64,000 nt of DNA. Origin: Rhodoferax sp. GTDB lineage: Bacteria; Pseudomonadota; Gammaproteobacteria; Burkholderiales; Burkholderiaceae_C. This document shows positions 42,383 through 51,114 of the stretch, in pieces (position 1 is the stretch's first letter; each line of letters begins with the position of its first letter). The stretch covers positions 1-64,000 of the forward strand of contig NZ_JAQTMS010000009.1 of NCBI RefSeq assembly GCF_028714215.1. Reading direction: 5' to 3'. The notes beneath the pieces were generated by a model. It saw only the letters and a list, made by a program, of their open reading frames with translations. It did no database searches and had not been told where the DNA came from. Both the position numbers and the translations under genes were made by a program.

Positions 42383-43591
42383 ATGGCTCGCACTGAATCT
42401 GTTCTTACGATCTTTCTCGCGTCTCCCGGAGACGTCGTCGACGAGCGGAATCGTCTAGAGGACGCTGTACTCGAGTGGAATCGCACTTGGGCCCGCAATC
42501 TTGGCGTTCGCCTCGAGTTACTCCGATGGGAGCATGACGCCTACCCCGGAATTGGGGAAGATGCGCAAGATGTAATAAATGAACAGCTTCCAACGGACTA
42601 CGACCTATTTATTGGAATCATGTGGTCACGCTTTGGCACCCCCACACGGCGCGCGGGGTCCGGGACCGTAGAAGAGTTTGAAAGAGCACTTGCGAGATAT
42701 CGCGCGTCTCCTGGAAATGTCAGCATTCTCTTCTATTTCAAAGACACTCCAATACCTCCAAGCAAGCTGGATGCGTCGCAGATTCAGAAGTTGCAGGACT
42801 TCAAGCGGAGTCTCTCCAGCGAGGGTCTACTGCATTGGGAGTTCACCGATACAGATCAATTCGAGAAACTTGTTTCCATGCATATAACCAAGCATGTACA
42901 GAATTGGCGACACAAACAGAAGGCCACCTCCTTGGATCAAGCGAGTTCCCCTCTCAATGCTCAGGTAAAGTCAACGTCAGTCGTGGCAGTACCAGCACGG
43001 CCAACCGAGGAAGAAGATGACGATGGATACCTCGACCTTCTTGTACTGTTCCTTGAACGGAATGCAGAAGTAGGTGAGATAACAGGCCGATTGACGGCAG
43101 CACAGTCTGATCTGACGACACGAACAACTCAAGGGACAGTCGATTTACAGAATCTAGCCGCGACGCCGGGCGGCGCCGATCCTGCGCACGCCAGACGACT
43201 GATAGGCAAGGTTGCCGACGAGATGGTCAACTTCACGAATCGGATCAATGCGGAAGTGCCACTACTTCGCGCTGCAATGAGCGGTTCTGTTAACGCACTG
43301 ACCCGTGCAGCGGCGATGTCAGCGGACTTTGACTCGACACAAACTCGCGAAGCAAGAGTCGCAGCTGCAGGCCTGCTGGCGGCGATGGCGGGAGCACGCC
43401 TATCGATGATTGAATTCAAAGGTACAACGTTGGGCTTGCCCCGCATGACGAAGGAACTAAACGCCGCCAAGCGAAAGCAGGGAGCCGCTTTGGACGCACT
43501 AATCTCGGAAATGGCCAACGGCGAACAACTACTTGTCGAGTGTCTTACTGTGCTCGATACCCTCCTTGCCGCACAACCGCCGCAGCAATGA
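42383..43591 (+). CDS. DUF4062 domain protein, accessory
   Basis: The start at 42383 (MARTESVLTIFLASPGDVVDERNRLEDAVLEWNRTW) fits the DUF4062 N-terminus; the frame runs upstream to 42269. GVRLELLRWEHDAYPG, DYDLFIGIMWSRFGTPT and VEEFERAL continue the domain (to about residue 165), a Rossmann-like fold with TIR-like features that is often fused to STAND NTPases. Here it is joined instead to a helical C-terminal half of about 200 residues (LTAAQSDLTTRT, EMVNFTNRINAEV). 402 residues. A defence or signalling role is possible but unproven. Confidence 0.7.
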   Translation: MARTESVLTIFLASPGDVVDERNRLEDAVLEWNRTWARNLGVRLELLRWEHDAYPGIGEDAQDVINEQLPTDYDLFIGIMWSRFGTPTRRAGSGTVEEFERALARYRASPGNVSILFYFKDTPIPPSKLDASQIQKLQDFKRSLSSEGLLHWEFTDTDQFEKLVSMHITKHVQNWRHKQKATSLDQASSPLNAQVKSTSVVAVPARPTEEEDDDGYLDLLVLFLERNAEVGEITGRLTAAQSDLTTRTTQGTVDLQNLAATPGGADPAHARRLIGKVADEMVNFTNRINAEVPLLRAAMSGSVNALTRAAAMSADFDSTQTREARVAAAGLLAAMAGARLSMIEFKGTTLGLPRMTKELNAAKRKQGAALDALISEMANGEQLLVECLTVLDTLLAAQPPQQ

Positions 43592-43668
43592 CGCCTAATC
43601 GGGTAGCCGGGAGTCGCTAACTCCCAGCCCCCACACCACCCACCGTGCGGGTCCGCAGTGGGCGGTTC

Positions 43669-43795
43669 TTCAGCAACGCAAGGCGGGGGTGGGGTGGGGT
43701 GGGGTAGATGTTGGGCGCGATTTTAAAAAGCGAAGCGTATGAGCGCTCGGCGTCTACCGCACCCCCGCCGACCCGACCCCAACGTAGTCTTGAAT
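43669..43795. repeat. GTTGGGC/GCCCAAC-type repeat, copy A, with G4-prone run
   Basis: AGCAACGCAAGGC, a run GGGGGTGGGGTGGGGTGGGG (43685-43704), TAGATGTTGGGCGCGA, then CGGCGTC, CGCCGACCC and CCCCAACGTAGTCTTGAATTG. It parallels copy B at 44691-44806 block by block. GTTGGGC and CCCCAAC form the ends of an imperfect hairpin. The preceding stretch 43592-43668, with CACCGTGCGGGTCCGCAGTGGGCGG, holds a further hairpin but no gene. Confidence 0.6.
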
Positions 43796-43893
43796 TGCCG
43801 CTTTCAACGAGCGACCACCAAATTGACCTTCGGGTACCAAGCGCATCGTCTGGTATTCTGTCGCCAAACGAAAGCAATCGTCAGGGGATTGGA

Positions 43894-44571
43894 ATGCAGC
43901 TTCTTGCGGTCCTAATTTTGATAAGTGGTTACATCTGGCTAGCAGTTCTGCTTGCGCGATATGCAACCAAAGCCTATTCCCGCACCGTTGGACGATTCGC
44001 CATTTGGACAATGATTTGCCTACCGTTCGCAGATGCGTTGATAGGTCGCGCAATCCTTCAAGACATGTGCAAAATAAAAGGTGAAATAGCCGTAAAGGAA
44101 CATTTTGTCGGGATTGAAGGTATCTCTTCTGGGAGCGACGTTTTTGCTGATTCGGCAAAGTATTACGGTTATATGTGGGTCGAAAGTGCCCCGTCCTTTG
44201 GCTGGGTTAAGCGCTCAATGTCCGATGGACCTGGGCCTGGGCACATAGTTGAGCGTGCAAGGCCACTTGCCAAGTATGAGCTAAACGAGCGTCGCGACGA
44301 GCCCTCCGCTTACTTCAGGACCACTCACTATTCAGTGCGAACAACTCACTACTCCGGAACGACCGTTAATGACAGCCGCGAGTTGTCTGGTTTTGATTGG
44401 GTTAGCTTCCGTGGCGGATGGGCGGAGCGCACCCTAATGATGATTTCGGACGCCGGTCCCCGCGATGTTGCACAGTGCACGGGTCGATATACGCTTGATG
44501 AAAGAATTCGACAAATGTTGCATCGCACGGTCGAACCACTAATGTTCCCAAAAGATTTCACCCGACCCTAA
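43894..44571 (+). CDS. Unknown membrane protein
   Basis: ATG 43894 (MQLLAVLILISGYIWLAVLLARYATKAYSRTVG) has AGGGGATTGG upstream. 225 residues with an N-terminal membrane segment and a second weaker one (FAIWTMICLPFADALIG), then a soluble part containing the short internal duplication FRTTHYSVRTTHYSGTT. I recognise no family. Lower GC than the core genes and repeat elements on both sides suggest it came in with the accessory patch. Confidence 0.6.
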   Translation: MQLLAVLILISGYIWLAVLLARYATKAYSRTVGRFAIWTMICLPFADALIGRAILQDMCKIKGEIAVKEHFVGIEGISSGSDVFADSAKYYGYMWVESAPSFGWVKRSMSDGPGPGHIVERARPLAKYELNERRDEPSAYFRTTHYSVRTTHYSGTTVNDSRELSGFDWVSFRGGWAERTLMMISDAGPRDVAQCTGRYTLDERIRQMLHRTVEPLMFPKDFTRP

Positions 44572-44690
44572 ACCCGTAGGACCACATCTGGATAGGGATG
44601 GCGGGAAATCTGACATACAGCCGCCATCAGTCTGAAACTGTAGTTGGCACGGCTGTCCCCATGACCACCCGGATCGCACCGGCCGGCAAC

Positions 44691-44806
44691 GCAAGGCAGG
44701 GGCGGAGTAGATGTTGGGCGCGACATCAAAGAGTCCGAAGGACGCGGAACGCCCCGGCGTCAGCCCCACCGCCGCCGACCCAAGCCCAACGTAGTTTTGA
44801 ATTACA
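44691..44806. repeat. GTTGGGC/GCCCAAC-type repeat, copy B
   Basis: GGCAACGCAAGGCAGGGGCGGAG, TAGATGTTGGGCGCGACATCAAAGAGTCCGAAGGACGCGGAACGCCCCGGCGTC, then CGCCGCCGACCCAAGCCCAACGTAGTTTTGAATTAC. GTTGGGC (44713) and GCCCAAC (44784) are perfect inverse copies. CATCAAAGAGTCCGAAGGACGCG recurs at 45776. The repeat ends just before the ribosome site of the XRE gene. Confidence 0.65.
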
Positions 44807-44818
44807 GGAGACCGTGAA

Positions 44819-45079
44819 ATGAAAGAATTTCGCCCCGCAAAAAAGCGCGTCAAGGTATCGGTGGGGGAGTCTGTCCGTATCTTGCGCGAGCTTCAAGAAT
44901 TGAGCCAAAGCCAACTTTCCGAACTTACGGGTATTCCTCAAACCACCATCTCAGCCATCGAAAATGGCAGAGTGAATTTGGGCGTCGAGCGCGCGAAGGT
45001 TTTTGCCCGTGCCCTACAGTGCCATCCTGCCGTACTCGTGTTCCCCGGTTGGGAGGTTGCACCTGCACGCGCGGCATAA
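44819..45079 (+). CDS. XRE-family helix-turn-helix regulator
   Basis: 86 residues from ATG 44819 with CAGGAGACC upstream. The helix-turn-helix is SVRILRELQELSQSQLSELTGIPQTTISAIENGRVNLGVERAKVFARAL. The short C-terminus (HPAVLVFPGWEVAPARAA) carries no toxin-binding domain I can identify. It may be an orphan antitoxin or a small repressor. It is convergent with the MazEF-type pair. Confidence 0.82.
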   Translation: MKEFRPAKKRVKVSVGESVRILRELQELSQSQLSELTGIPQTTISAIENGRVNLGVERAKVFARALQCHPAVLVFPGWEVAPARAA

Positions 45080-45104
45080 CTCGGCGGTGAACCTTCTGGC
45101 TTCC

Positions 45105-45446
45105 TCACTCAAATAGAGTCAACAAGCGGCCCAATGCATCGTCAATAACTTCCTGGGGCGCACGCTCGATCTTCTTCGCCTTGCGTGCGGCCAAGTCCAT
45201 CATCCGGCACTTGTTGACCAGGGCAACTCCCTGCGTCTTGCAGCCGGTATTCATTAGCGAGACAGCGAACCCGGCAAACCGAGAGTGGTCGCCCCCTTGG
45301 GTAATTGGCGCAACCAGAACATCGCCCAGGGCGTTGAATTCCTTCGTGGTCAGCACCAGTGCAGGACGCCGCTCACCCTGCATTTCACGGCCCACCACGG
45401 GTTCAAGGCTCACGACCACGATGTCGCCACGGTCAAAGACGGCCAC
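45105..45446 (-). CDS. MazF/ChpB-type endoribonuclease toxin
   Basis: 113 residues. FDRGDIVVVSLEPVVGREMQGERRPALVLTTKEFN and DVLVAPITQGG are the MazF core, with VNKCRMMDLAARKAKKIERAPQEVIDDALGRL at the C-terminus. It follows its antitoxin gene directly, with no bases between stop and start. It is distinct from the MazF-like toxin at 18892. Confidence 0.9.
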   Translation of the reverse strand: MAVFDRGDIVVVSLEPVVGREMQGERRPALVLTTKEFNALGDVLVAPITQGGDHSRFAGFAVSLMNTGCKTQGVALVNKCRMMDLAARKAKKIERAPQEVIDDALGRLLTLFE

Positions 45447-45704
45447 TTACAGGACCTCCTGGCCAACGGGACGGGCGGCATCCCACAACGCCATATCGGC
45501 GGGCGCTGGGGCCCTCCGGTCGCACTGGGCAATCAGATCGGACAGAACGTACTTGCGCTTGGGCGACAGCGTGATTTTGCCGTCCGCGGTGGTGTCCATG
45601 GTCATGGCCTGGCCGACCTTCAAGCCCAAGTCTTTCAATACCGCAGGTGGGAACGCCGCCCCGGTACTGTTGCCGAATTTGCGCAAAACGATTTCAACTT
45701 GCAT
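45447..45704 (-). CDS. MazE-type antitoxin
   Basis: The start at 45704 (MQVEIVLRKFGNSTGAAFPPAVLKDLGLKVGQAMTM) fits the AbrB/MazE domain; the frame extends to 45725. The C-terminal part (LSDLIAQCDRRAPAPADMALWDAARPVGQEVL) should cover the toxin active site. 85 residues. Upstream, CAATGTTGGACAGCATTG (about 45723-45740) is an imperfect inverted repeat that could be its operator. Confidence 0.9.
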   Translation of the reverse strand: MQVEIVLRKFGNSTGAAFPPAVLKDLGLKVGQAMTMDTTADGKITLSPKRKYVLSDLIAQCDRRAPAPADMALWDAARPVGQEVL

Positions 45705-45768
45705 AGCGCTTCCGTTGTAAAACAATGTTGGACAGCATTGTGGTCTTCCCTTGACCGAATGTCAAACA

Positions 45769-45818
45769 CTATTTGACATCAAAAAGTCCGAAGGACGCGA
45801 AGCGCCGGCGCCCTTGAT
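45769..45818. repeat. Partial copy C of the GTTGGGC-type repeat
   Basis: GACATCAAAAAGTCCGAAGGACGCGAAGCGCC matches the inner block of copy B (GACATCAAAGAGTCCGAAGGACGCGGAACGCC). The outer GTTGGGC and GCCCAAC blocks are missing. It marks the right end of the second accessory patch. Confidence 0.6.
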
Positions 45819-45865
45819 GCGGCACCGGGAGAAGTCGGTTGGACTTGATGGCGAGTGGCCCCGCG

Positions 45866-46465
45866 TCAACCAATTTTGCGGATCGGGTGCTGGCCGTCCC
45901 AGCCCCTGGCGGCCTGTTCGACCTGGCGAAACAGCTCTGCCTTGCCCCCGGATTGCTCGGAGATCTCGACCACGTTGCCGGGCAGGTCGGCATGAATAAA
46001 GTAGGCAAAACGTCCACCCGGGCCGGGGCGGCCGGCGTGACCCTCGACGTAACCGGCCGACAGCATGCGCGCCACGGCGGCATCGTATTGGTAAGTCCAG
46101 AAGGCGGTGTGCTGTGCCCCTTCGCCGTTGCGCTGCAGAAAATCCAGATAGAGCGAAGGTGCCGTGTTGCGCTGCTGGATCAGTTCGATCTGTAGCGCAC
46201 CAGAATTTGTCAGCGCAATGGACAGTTCAAGGTCTGCCGATGGCTTGCCGAAATAGGTGAATTCCGCGACCGTGATTTTCTCGATATAGAACCATGGACC
46301 GACGCCCAGCACGCCACTCCAATGCGCCATGGCGCGTTCTATGTCGGGTACCACGTAGGCGATCTGGCGCAGCTCGCCGAATTCGAGGCCAGGCGCATTG
46401 GCGGCTGGCGCCACTCCGGCACCGTTGACGGTTGCCGCCATTTCTTCGGTTGATTTGCCATTCAC
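45866..46465 (-). CDS. VOC-superfamily (glyoxalase-like) protein
   Basis: 199 residues. FGELRQIAYVVPDIERAMAHWSGVLGVGPWFYIEK starts the first beta-alpha-beta-beta-beta unit; GEGAQHTAFWTYQYDAAVARMLSAGYVE starts the second. Metal ligands could be His in GAQHTAF and Glu in NVVEISEQ. VOC enzymes include methylmalonyl-CoA epimerase, which would fit the divergent mutase operon, but this protein is longer and the assignment is only a possibility. Confidence 0.8.
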   Translation of the reverse strand: MNGKSTEEMAATVNGAGVAPAANAPGLEFGELRQIAYVVPDIERAMAHWSGVLGVGPWFYIEKITVAEFTYFGKPSADLELSIALTNSGALQIELIQQRNTAPSLYLDFLQRNGEGAQHTAFWTYQYDAAVARMLSAGYVEGHAGRPGPGGRFAYFIHADLPGNVVEISEQSGGKAELFRQVEQAARGWDGQHPIRKIG

Positions 46466-46580
46466 GACGGCGCTCCTGTTGTTTGATGATGGCGCTAATG
46501 TCGGCGCAGGCAGGCGCTGAGACTGTCCACTGTTGGCAGTTGCTCCTCCGGACTAACCCTTAGGGCGAGACTGCCGTTGC

Positions 46581-46656
46581 CAAACGTTTGAAGACACCGG
46601 ACCGGCAAAGACGCCGGGTTCTGGAACACACTAAGCAAACGATTGTTTGGTATACT
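46581..46656. promoter_or_regulatory. TetR operators (PsrA-like) and promoter of the mutase operon
   Basis: CAAACGTTTG (46581-46590) and CAAACGATTGTTTG (46636-46649) are palindromic. The second abuts a TATACT -10 box (46651-46656), so binding would block transcription of tetR and the mutase genes. CAAAC(N4)GTTTG equals the binding pattern known for the fatty-acid-responsive TetR regulator PsrA of Pseudomonas. The sites may also act on the divergent VOC gene. Confidence 0.6.
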
Positions 46657-46683
46657 GGTTTTGAAAAATACGCCCACCAGACC

Positions 46684-47271
46684 ATGAGCAACACCCGCAA
46701 ACCGCACACCGACAGCCGGCTGCCGCAAGTCCTCGACGAGGCCGCCCGGCTGTTTCGCACGCAAGGCTTCAAGGGCACTTCGGTGCGCGACATCGCGCGC
46801 GCGGTGGGCATGCTGCCGGGCTCCCTGTACTGTCACTTCGCGACCAAGGAAGCGCTGCTGACGGCGGTCTACGTCAAGGGTGTGAAGCAGATCTCCGGCG
46901 CGGTGCAGACGGTGGTGGAGCGGCACAGCGACCCCTGGGATCGGCTGGAGGCGGCCTGCGTGGCGCATCTGGAGGCGATCCTGCGTGACGACGATTACGC
47001 CCAGGTGGTGATCCGGGTGCTGCCGGCCGACGTTCCGGCGGCACTGCCAGACCTGATCGAGTTGCGCAACCAGTACGAAGCCTTGTTCGTCGCCTTGATC
47101 AAGGCCTTGCCGCTGCGCCGCGGCACCGACCGGGGCGCCCTGCGCCTGATGCTGATGGGGGCGCTGAACTGGTCGCAAACCTGGTACCGCCCGAGCGGCA
47201 AATTCAATCCGCGTGCCATCGCGCACAAATTCGTCACCCTGCTGCGCCAGGGTCAGGAGCTGCCCACATGA
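46684..47271 (+). CDS. TetR-family regulator of the acyl-CoA mutase operon
   Basis: ATG 46684 ([59 protein letters not shown]) lies 28 bases after the -10 box; the frame extends upstream to 46588 through the operator, so that longer start is rejected. 195 residues: N-terminal helix-turn-helix, then a ligand domain that probably senses an acyl-CoA. The stop overlaps the next start (ATGA). It is probably autoregulated. Confidence 0.88.
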   Translation: MSNTRKPHTDSRLPQVLDEAARLFRTQGFKGTSVRDIARAVGMLPGSLYCHFATKEALLTAVYVKGVKQISGAVQTVVERHSDPWDRLEAACVAHLEAILRDDDYAQVVIRVLPADVPAALPDLIELRNQYEALFVALIKALPLRRGTDRGALRLMLMGALNWSQTWYRPSGKFNPRAIAHKFVTLLRQGQELPT

Positions 47272-47693
47272 ATCAAGTTGTAATCCCCAAGGTGCTGGTC
47301 ACCAAGATCGGTTTCGACGGTCACGACCGCGGCAGCCGGGTGGTGGCGGCCGGCCTGCGCGACGCCGGCATGGAGGTGATCTACACGCCACCCTGGCAGG
47401 AAATCGCCGCTGTGGTGAAACTTGCCCTGGAGGAGGACGTCGACGTTATCGGCATCTCATCGCTGGCAACCGACCACCTGATCGTGCCCAAGCTGATGAG
47501 CGCCTTGCGCGAAGCGGGCCTGACCGACGTGGCGGTGATTGTGGGCGGCATCGTGCCCGACGAAGACGAACAGATGCTGCTGGCGGCCGGCGTCGCCCGG
47601 GTCTTTCACCCGGGCAGTTCGATGGCCGACATTGCCACTTACGTGCGGGAGTTGACGGTGGCTGGACGATTGAACCGGGAGATCCTGCAATGA
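47268..47693 (+). CDS. Acyl-CoA mutase, B12-binding small subunit
   Basis: 141 residues. [22 protein letters not shown] carries the DxHxxG cobalamin-binding motif, with [10 protein letters not shown] and [29 protein letters not shown] completing the fold. Separate small subunits of this size occur in isobutyryl- and 2-hydroxyisobutyryl-CoA mutases, and in some other mutases. It overlaps both tetR and the large-subunit gene by four bases, so all are translated together. Confidence 0.92.
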   Translation: MNQVVIPKVLVTKIGFDGHDRGSRVVAAGLRDAGMEVIYTPPWQEIAAVVKLALEEDVDVIGISSLATDHLIVPKLMSALREAGLTDVAVIVGGIVPDEDEQMLLAAGVARVFHPGSSMADIATYVRELTVAGRLNREILQ

Positions 47694-49369
47694 ACCAAGC
47701 TGTGGCCAGCAAGTTGTTATCGGAGGCCGACGCCTTTGGCAAATGGCAACAAGAGTACGCCGCCGGGGTTGGCGTCGACAAGACTGTCGTCAACCGCTCC
47801 GGCATTCCGATCCAGCCGCTCTACACCGACCGTGACTGGAACACCGCCCAGCACGCGGCCGACCTCGGCTTGCCGGGGCAAGCCCCGTACACGCGCGGCA
47901 TCTATGCCACCATGCACCGCGGCAAGACCTGGTCGCAGCGCCAGCTCACCGGCCTGGGCACCCCGGCCGAGTACAACGCACGCCTGCTGGACGTGCTGGC
48001 CAACGGCGCCACCGCGGTTTCGTTGCTGCCCTGCAACTCGGTGTTCCGCGGTTACGACATGGATGAATCGCACATCGAACTGCTGGGCACCTGCGGCACC
48101 GTGATCAACACCAGCGCGCATATGGACCGTGCTTTGCAGGGCGTCGATCTGGCGCAGGTCTCATGCGCCCAGAACGACCCGACGCCGTTCACGCTGCTGG
48201 CCTTCATGCTGGCCACGGCGCGCCGGCGCGGCACCGACTGGCGCCTGCTCAGCGGCACTTCCAACCAGAGCGACTACCTCAGCCACTACGCGGCCAACCA
48301 CATGTTTTTCCGGCTGGCGCTGCCGGGCGCGCGGCGCCTGTTGGCCGACCACATCGAGTTCTGCAACCGCTTCCTGCCCAAATGGAATCCGATGTCGGTG
48401 GTGGGACAACACACGCAGCAGGCCGGCGCCACGCCGGCCGAAGCGATGGCCTTCACGCTCAGCACCGCCATCCAGAACGCCCGCGACTGCCTGGCGCGCG
48501 GCATGGACCCGGACCAGTTTCTGCCGCGCTTCACGTTCTTCTTCGATGTCTCGATCAGCTTCTTCGAGGAGATTGCCAAGTTCCGTGCCGCTCGCCGCAT
48601 CTGGGCGCGTATCACACGCGATCAACTGGGCGCAAAAGACCCACGCTCCTGGCGCTTCAAGTTCCATGCCCAGACGTCCGGCGTCGACCTGACGCGCCAG
48701 CAGCCGCTGAACAACATCGCGCGCGTCACGACGCAGGCCATGGCCGGCATCCTGGGCGGCTTGCAGTCGCTGCACACCGACGCCTACGACGAGGCCTTGT
48801 CCTGCCCCAGCGAGTTCGGCGCCCGCATTGCCATCGCCACGCAGAACGTGCTGCGCGAGGAAGCGCATCTGACCGACGTCATCGATCCGCTGGGCGGCAG
48901 CTACTACGTCGAGACGCTGACCGACCAGATGCAAGCCGAGATCGAGCGCGTGATGGCGATTGTGGAAGACGCCGGCGGCATGTACCAGGCGGTGCAGATG
49001 GGCCTGGTGCAAGGCATGATAGGCGAGTCGGCGCGCAAATTCCAGCAGAGAATCGACGCCGGCGAACAGACCGTGGTGGGCGTCAATGCCTATTGCGTGG
49101 ACGAGGACGCCAGCGCCCGCCCCATCAACACACGCCCGGACCGCGCCAGCATGCAAGCCCTGATCGACGAGTTCAAGGTCTTCAAGGCGGAGCGCTCGCA
49201 AGCCGAGGTGCAAGCCGCCCTGGACGCGCTGGCGCGCTCGGCCAATGATGCCAAGGTCAACGTCTTTGGCCGCGTCGTGGAAGCCGCGCAAGCCTGTTGC
49301 ACGCACGGCGAGATCTGCCACACCCTCAGGCGCGAGATGGGTTTTGGCGACGTCCAGGCGGTGGTGTGA
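47690..49369 (+). CDS. Acyl-CoA mutase, large (substrate-binding) subunit
   Basis: 559 residues, methylmalonyl-CoA mutase family barrel. [33 protein letters not shown] is the CoA-entry segment; the catalytic His is kept in [20 protein letters not shown], but the usual SGYH is VGQH, so the Tyr is Gln. At the position of the carboxylate-binding Arg207 of methylmalonyl-CoA mutase (Gln in isobutyryl-CoA mutase), my hand alignment gives Asn ([14 protein letters not shown]). The usual GYDSD is GYDMD. It should therefore not be called methylmalonyl-CoA mutase; the substrate is unknown. Confidence 0.85.
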   Translation: MNQAVASKLLSEADAFGKWQQEYAAGVGVDKTVVNRSGIPIQPLYTDRDWNTAQHAADLGLPGQAPYTRGIYATMHRGKTWSQRQLTGLGTPAEYNARLLDVLANGATAVSLLPCNSVFRGYDMDESHIELLGTCGTVINTSAHMDRALQGVDLAQVSCAQNDPTPFTLLAFMLATARRRGTDWRLLSGTSNQSDYLSHYAANHMFFRLALPGARRLLADHIEFCNRFLPKWNPMSVVGQHTQQAGATPAEAMAFTLSTAIQNARDCLARGMDPDQFLPRFTFFFDVSISFFEEIAKFRAARRIWARITRDQLGAKDPRSWRFKFHAQTSGVDLTRQQPLNNIARVTTQAMAGILGGLQSLHTDAYDEALSCPSEFGARIAIATQNVLREEAHLTDVIDPLGGSYYVETLTDQMQAEIERVMAIVEDAGGMYQAVQMGLVQGMIGESARKFQQRIDAGEQTVVGVNAYCVDEDASARPINTRPDRASMQALIDEFKVFKAERSQAEVQAALDALARSANDAKVNVFGRVVEAAQACCTHGEICHTLRREMGFGDVQAVV

Positions 49370-50631
49370 GTCAGCGCCCCGACCGCCACGGTAACTGGAC
49401 GCCTTCGCCGGCCCTGCTGGCGGGCGACCGGCGCGTGCTGGCGCGCACCATCAGCCAGATCGAGCATGGCCAGATCGCTGCCGGCAGCTTGTCGGCGGCG
49501 CTGGCACCGCACCTGGGCCGGGCCCATGTGCTGGGCATTACCGGCGCGCCGGGTGCCGGCAAATCCACGCTGCTGCATGCCATGCTGGGTGAGTTGCTGG
49601 CGCGCGGCCGGCGCATTGGCGTGGTGGCCATTGATCCGTCGAGCCCGATCAGCGGCGGCGCCGTGCTGGGAGACCGCGTGCGCATGGGTCAGCACGGCGC
49701 CCACCCCGACGTGTTTATTCGTTCCCTGGCGGCGCGCGGCCATTTGGGTGGCCTGTCGAGCAGCACCGAGGAGATCGTCGATTTGCTGGATGCGGCCGGC
49801 TTCGACACCATCATCGTCGAGACCGTGGGCGCCGGCCAGTCTGAAGTCGAAATCATGCGCGTCGCCGACACCCGGATCGTGGCCTGCCCGCCCGGCTTGG
49901 GCGACAAGGTGCAGGCCATGAAGGCCGGCATTCTGGAGATCGCCGACCTGCTGGTGGTGACCAAGTCGGATCTGCCCGGTGCCGACGCCACGGCGCGCGA
50001 CCTGCAAGACATGCTGCATCTGCGCGCGCCGGCGACCGGCGGTCTCTGGACGGTGCCGGTGCTGAATTCCTGCGCCAACAGCGGCGCGGGTGTGGCGGAC
50101 CTGGTCGACGCGATCGACCGGCACGCCGCAGTGGCCGGTCGCGGCCGGCGTCTGCCAGCGCGGCCAGTGGCCAAGACCGCCAGTGTGGCTGAAGATGCCC
50201 AGTCGCTGGTGCTGCGGCTGGCCGCGGCCGATCCGTTCGCGCGCTCGCTGGGCATCACTTGCACCGAAGCCAGCGCGGGCTGCGCCACGGTGACGCTGAC
50301 CCTGGCGCAGCGCCATCTGAACTTCAATGGCACCTGCCACGGCGGCGTCATCTTCGCGTTGGCGGACACCGCTTTCGGACTGGCATCCAACTCGCATGGC
50401 AAGGTGGCGGCCGGCATCGATGCGCACCTGACCTACCAGAAGGCTGCGCAGGCGGGCGATTGTTTGCTGGCCCGCGCGTTCGAGGTCTCCAGATCGCGCA
50501 AGCTGGCGGTCTACCGGGTCGATGTCAGCCGCGCCGATGGCGCCGTGATCTCCAGCTTTACCGGCACCGTCTACATCACCGGGGTCACTGTTGCGGTGCC
50601 AGCGCAGCCGGCCGTTCAGGAGACGATGTAG
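49366..50631 (+). CDS. MeaB/ArgK-type mutase chaperone fused to a PaaI-type thioesterase
   Basis: GTG 49366 overlaps the mutase stop (GTGA). 421 residues. Residues about 1-275 are a MeaB G-protein: [44 protein letters not shown] and VTKSDLPG. MeaB protects and reloads B12 mutases. After a linker ([19 protein letters not shown]), residues about 295-405 form a hotdog domain: [32 protein letters not shown], with the HGG of PaaI thioesterases. One continuous frame joins the two, with no slippery site or stop. The thioesterase half may clear dead-end CoA esters. Confidence 0.85.
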   Translation: MSQRPDRHGNWTPSPALLAGDRRVLARTISQIEHGQIAAGSLSAALAPHLGRAHVLGITGAPGAGKSTLLHAMLGELLARGRRIGVVAIDPSSPISGGAVLGDRVRMGQHGAHPDVFIRSLAARGHLGGLSSSTEEIVDLLDAAGFDTIIVETVGAGQSEVEIMRVADTRIVACPPGLGDKVQAMKAGILEIADLLVVTKSDLPGADATARDLQDMLHLRAPATGGLWTVPVLNSCANSGAGVADLVDAIDRHAAVAGRGRRLPARPVAKTASVAEDAQSLVLRLAAADPFARSLGITCTEASAGCATVTLTLAQRHLNFNGTCHGGVIFALADTAFGLASNSHGKVAAGIDAHLTYQKAAQAGDCLLARAFEVSRSRKLAVYRVDVSRADGAVISSFTGTVYITGVTVAVPAQPAVQETM

Positions 50632-51104
50632 GCGGCCGTGCCGGTTGACAGCAGTTCGCCGTTGGCGCCCAAAAACTCCATGCGGGTGGACGCCACCCGC
50701 GAGCCCAGGCGCATCACCTCGCCACGCAACTCGAAATACTCGCCGATGGCGGGGCGCAAATAGTCGACCCGCAGGTCGATGGTGCCCAGCTTGCTGAACC
50801 GGTGCAGACGCTGCATCGGTGGCTCGTCCATGTGGCGCGCACCAAGGGCGGCCATGACGGCCAAGCCAGCGATGGCGTCCAGCCCGGCGCTGATCACGCC
50901 GCCGTGCAGCCGGTTGAAGCTGAAGTGCCCGATCAGGTCCGGTTTCATGTCGATGCGGCCTCTGACCAGGGCCGGCTTGAGGGTGGTGATTTTCAAGCCC
51001 AGAATCAGGTTGAAATTGATCATTTCCTCGAAGATCTTCTTCAAGCCAATGACGAACTCAGGTTCGAATTCGAGTTCCGCCGGTAGCACAGTTTTTTTGA
51101 TCAT
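50616..51104 (-). CDS. Hotdog thioesterase family protein
   Basis: 162 residues. IDMKPDLIGHFSFNRLHGGVISAGLDAIAGLAVMAAL contains the hotdog helix with HGG, and GTIDLRVDYLRPAIGEYFELRGEVMRLGSRVASTRMEF is the second half. It probably hydrolyses an acyl-CoA of the pathway encoded with it. Last gene of the tetR-SDR-acyl-CoA dehydrogenase group; its end overlaps the convergent MeaB fusion gene by 16 bases. Confidence 0.85.
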   Translation of the reverse strand: MIKKTVLPAELEFEPEFVIGLKKIFEEMINFNLILGLKITTLKPALVRGRIDMKPDLIGHFSFNRLHGGVISAGLDAIAGLAVMAALGARHMDEPPMQRLHRFSKLGTIDLRVDYLRPAIGEYFELRGEVMRLGSRVASTRMEFLGANGELLSTGTAAYIVS

Positions 51105-51114
51105 GGTGCCATTC

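Noticed and set aside
43610-43668. Group II intron end
   Set aside because: CACCGTGCGGGTCCGCAGTGGGCGG recalls sequences seen near such introns, but no domain V/VI hairpin or reverse transcriptase is present.
43669-44806. Integron attC sites
   Set aside because: GTTGGGC and GCCCAAC match core-site patterns, but they occur in the order GTTRRRY then RYYYAAC, the reverse of attC, and no integrase or close RYYYAAC partner upstream is seen. A covariance-model search would settle it.
47690-49369. Classical methylmalonyl-CoA mutase
   Set aside because: The selector Arg and the SGYH Tyr are not found at the expected positions in a hand alignment; kept only as family-level call.
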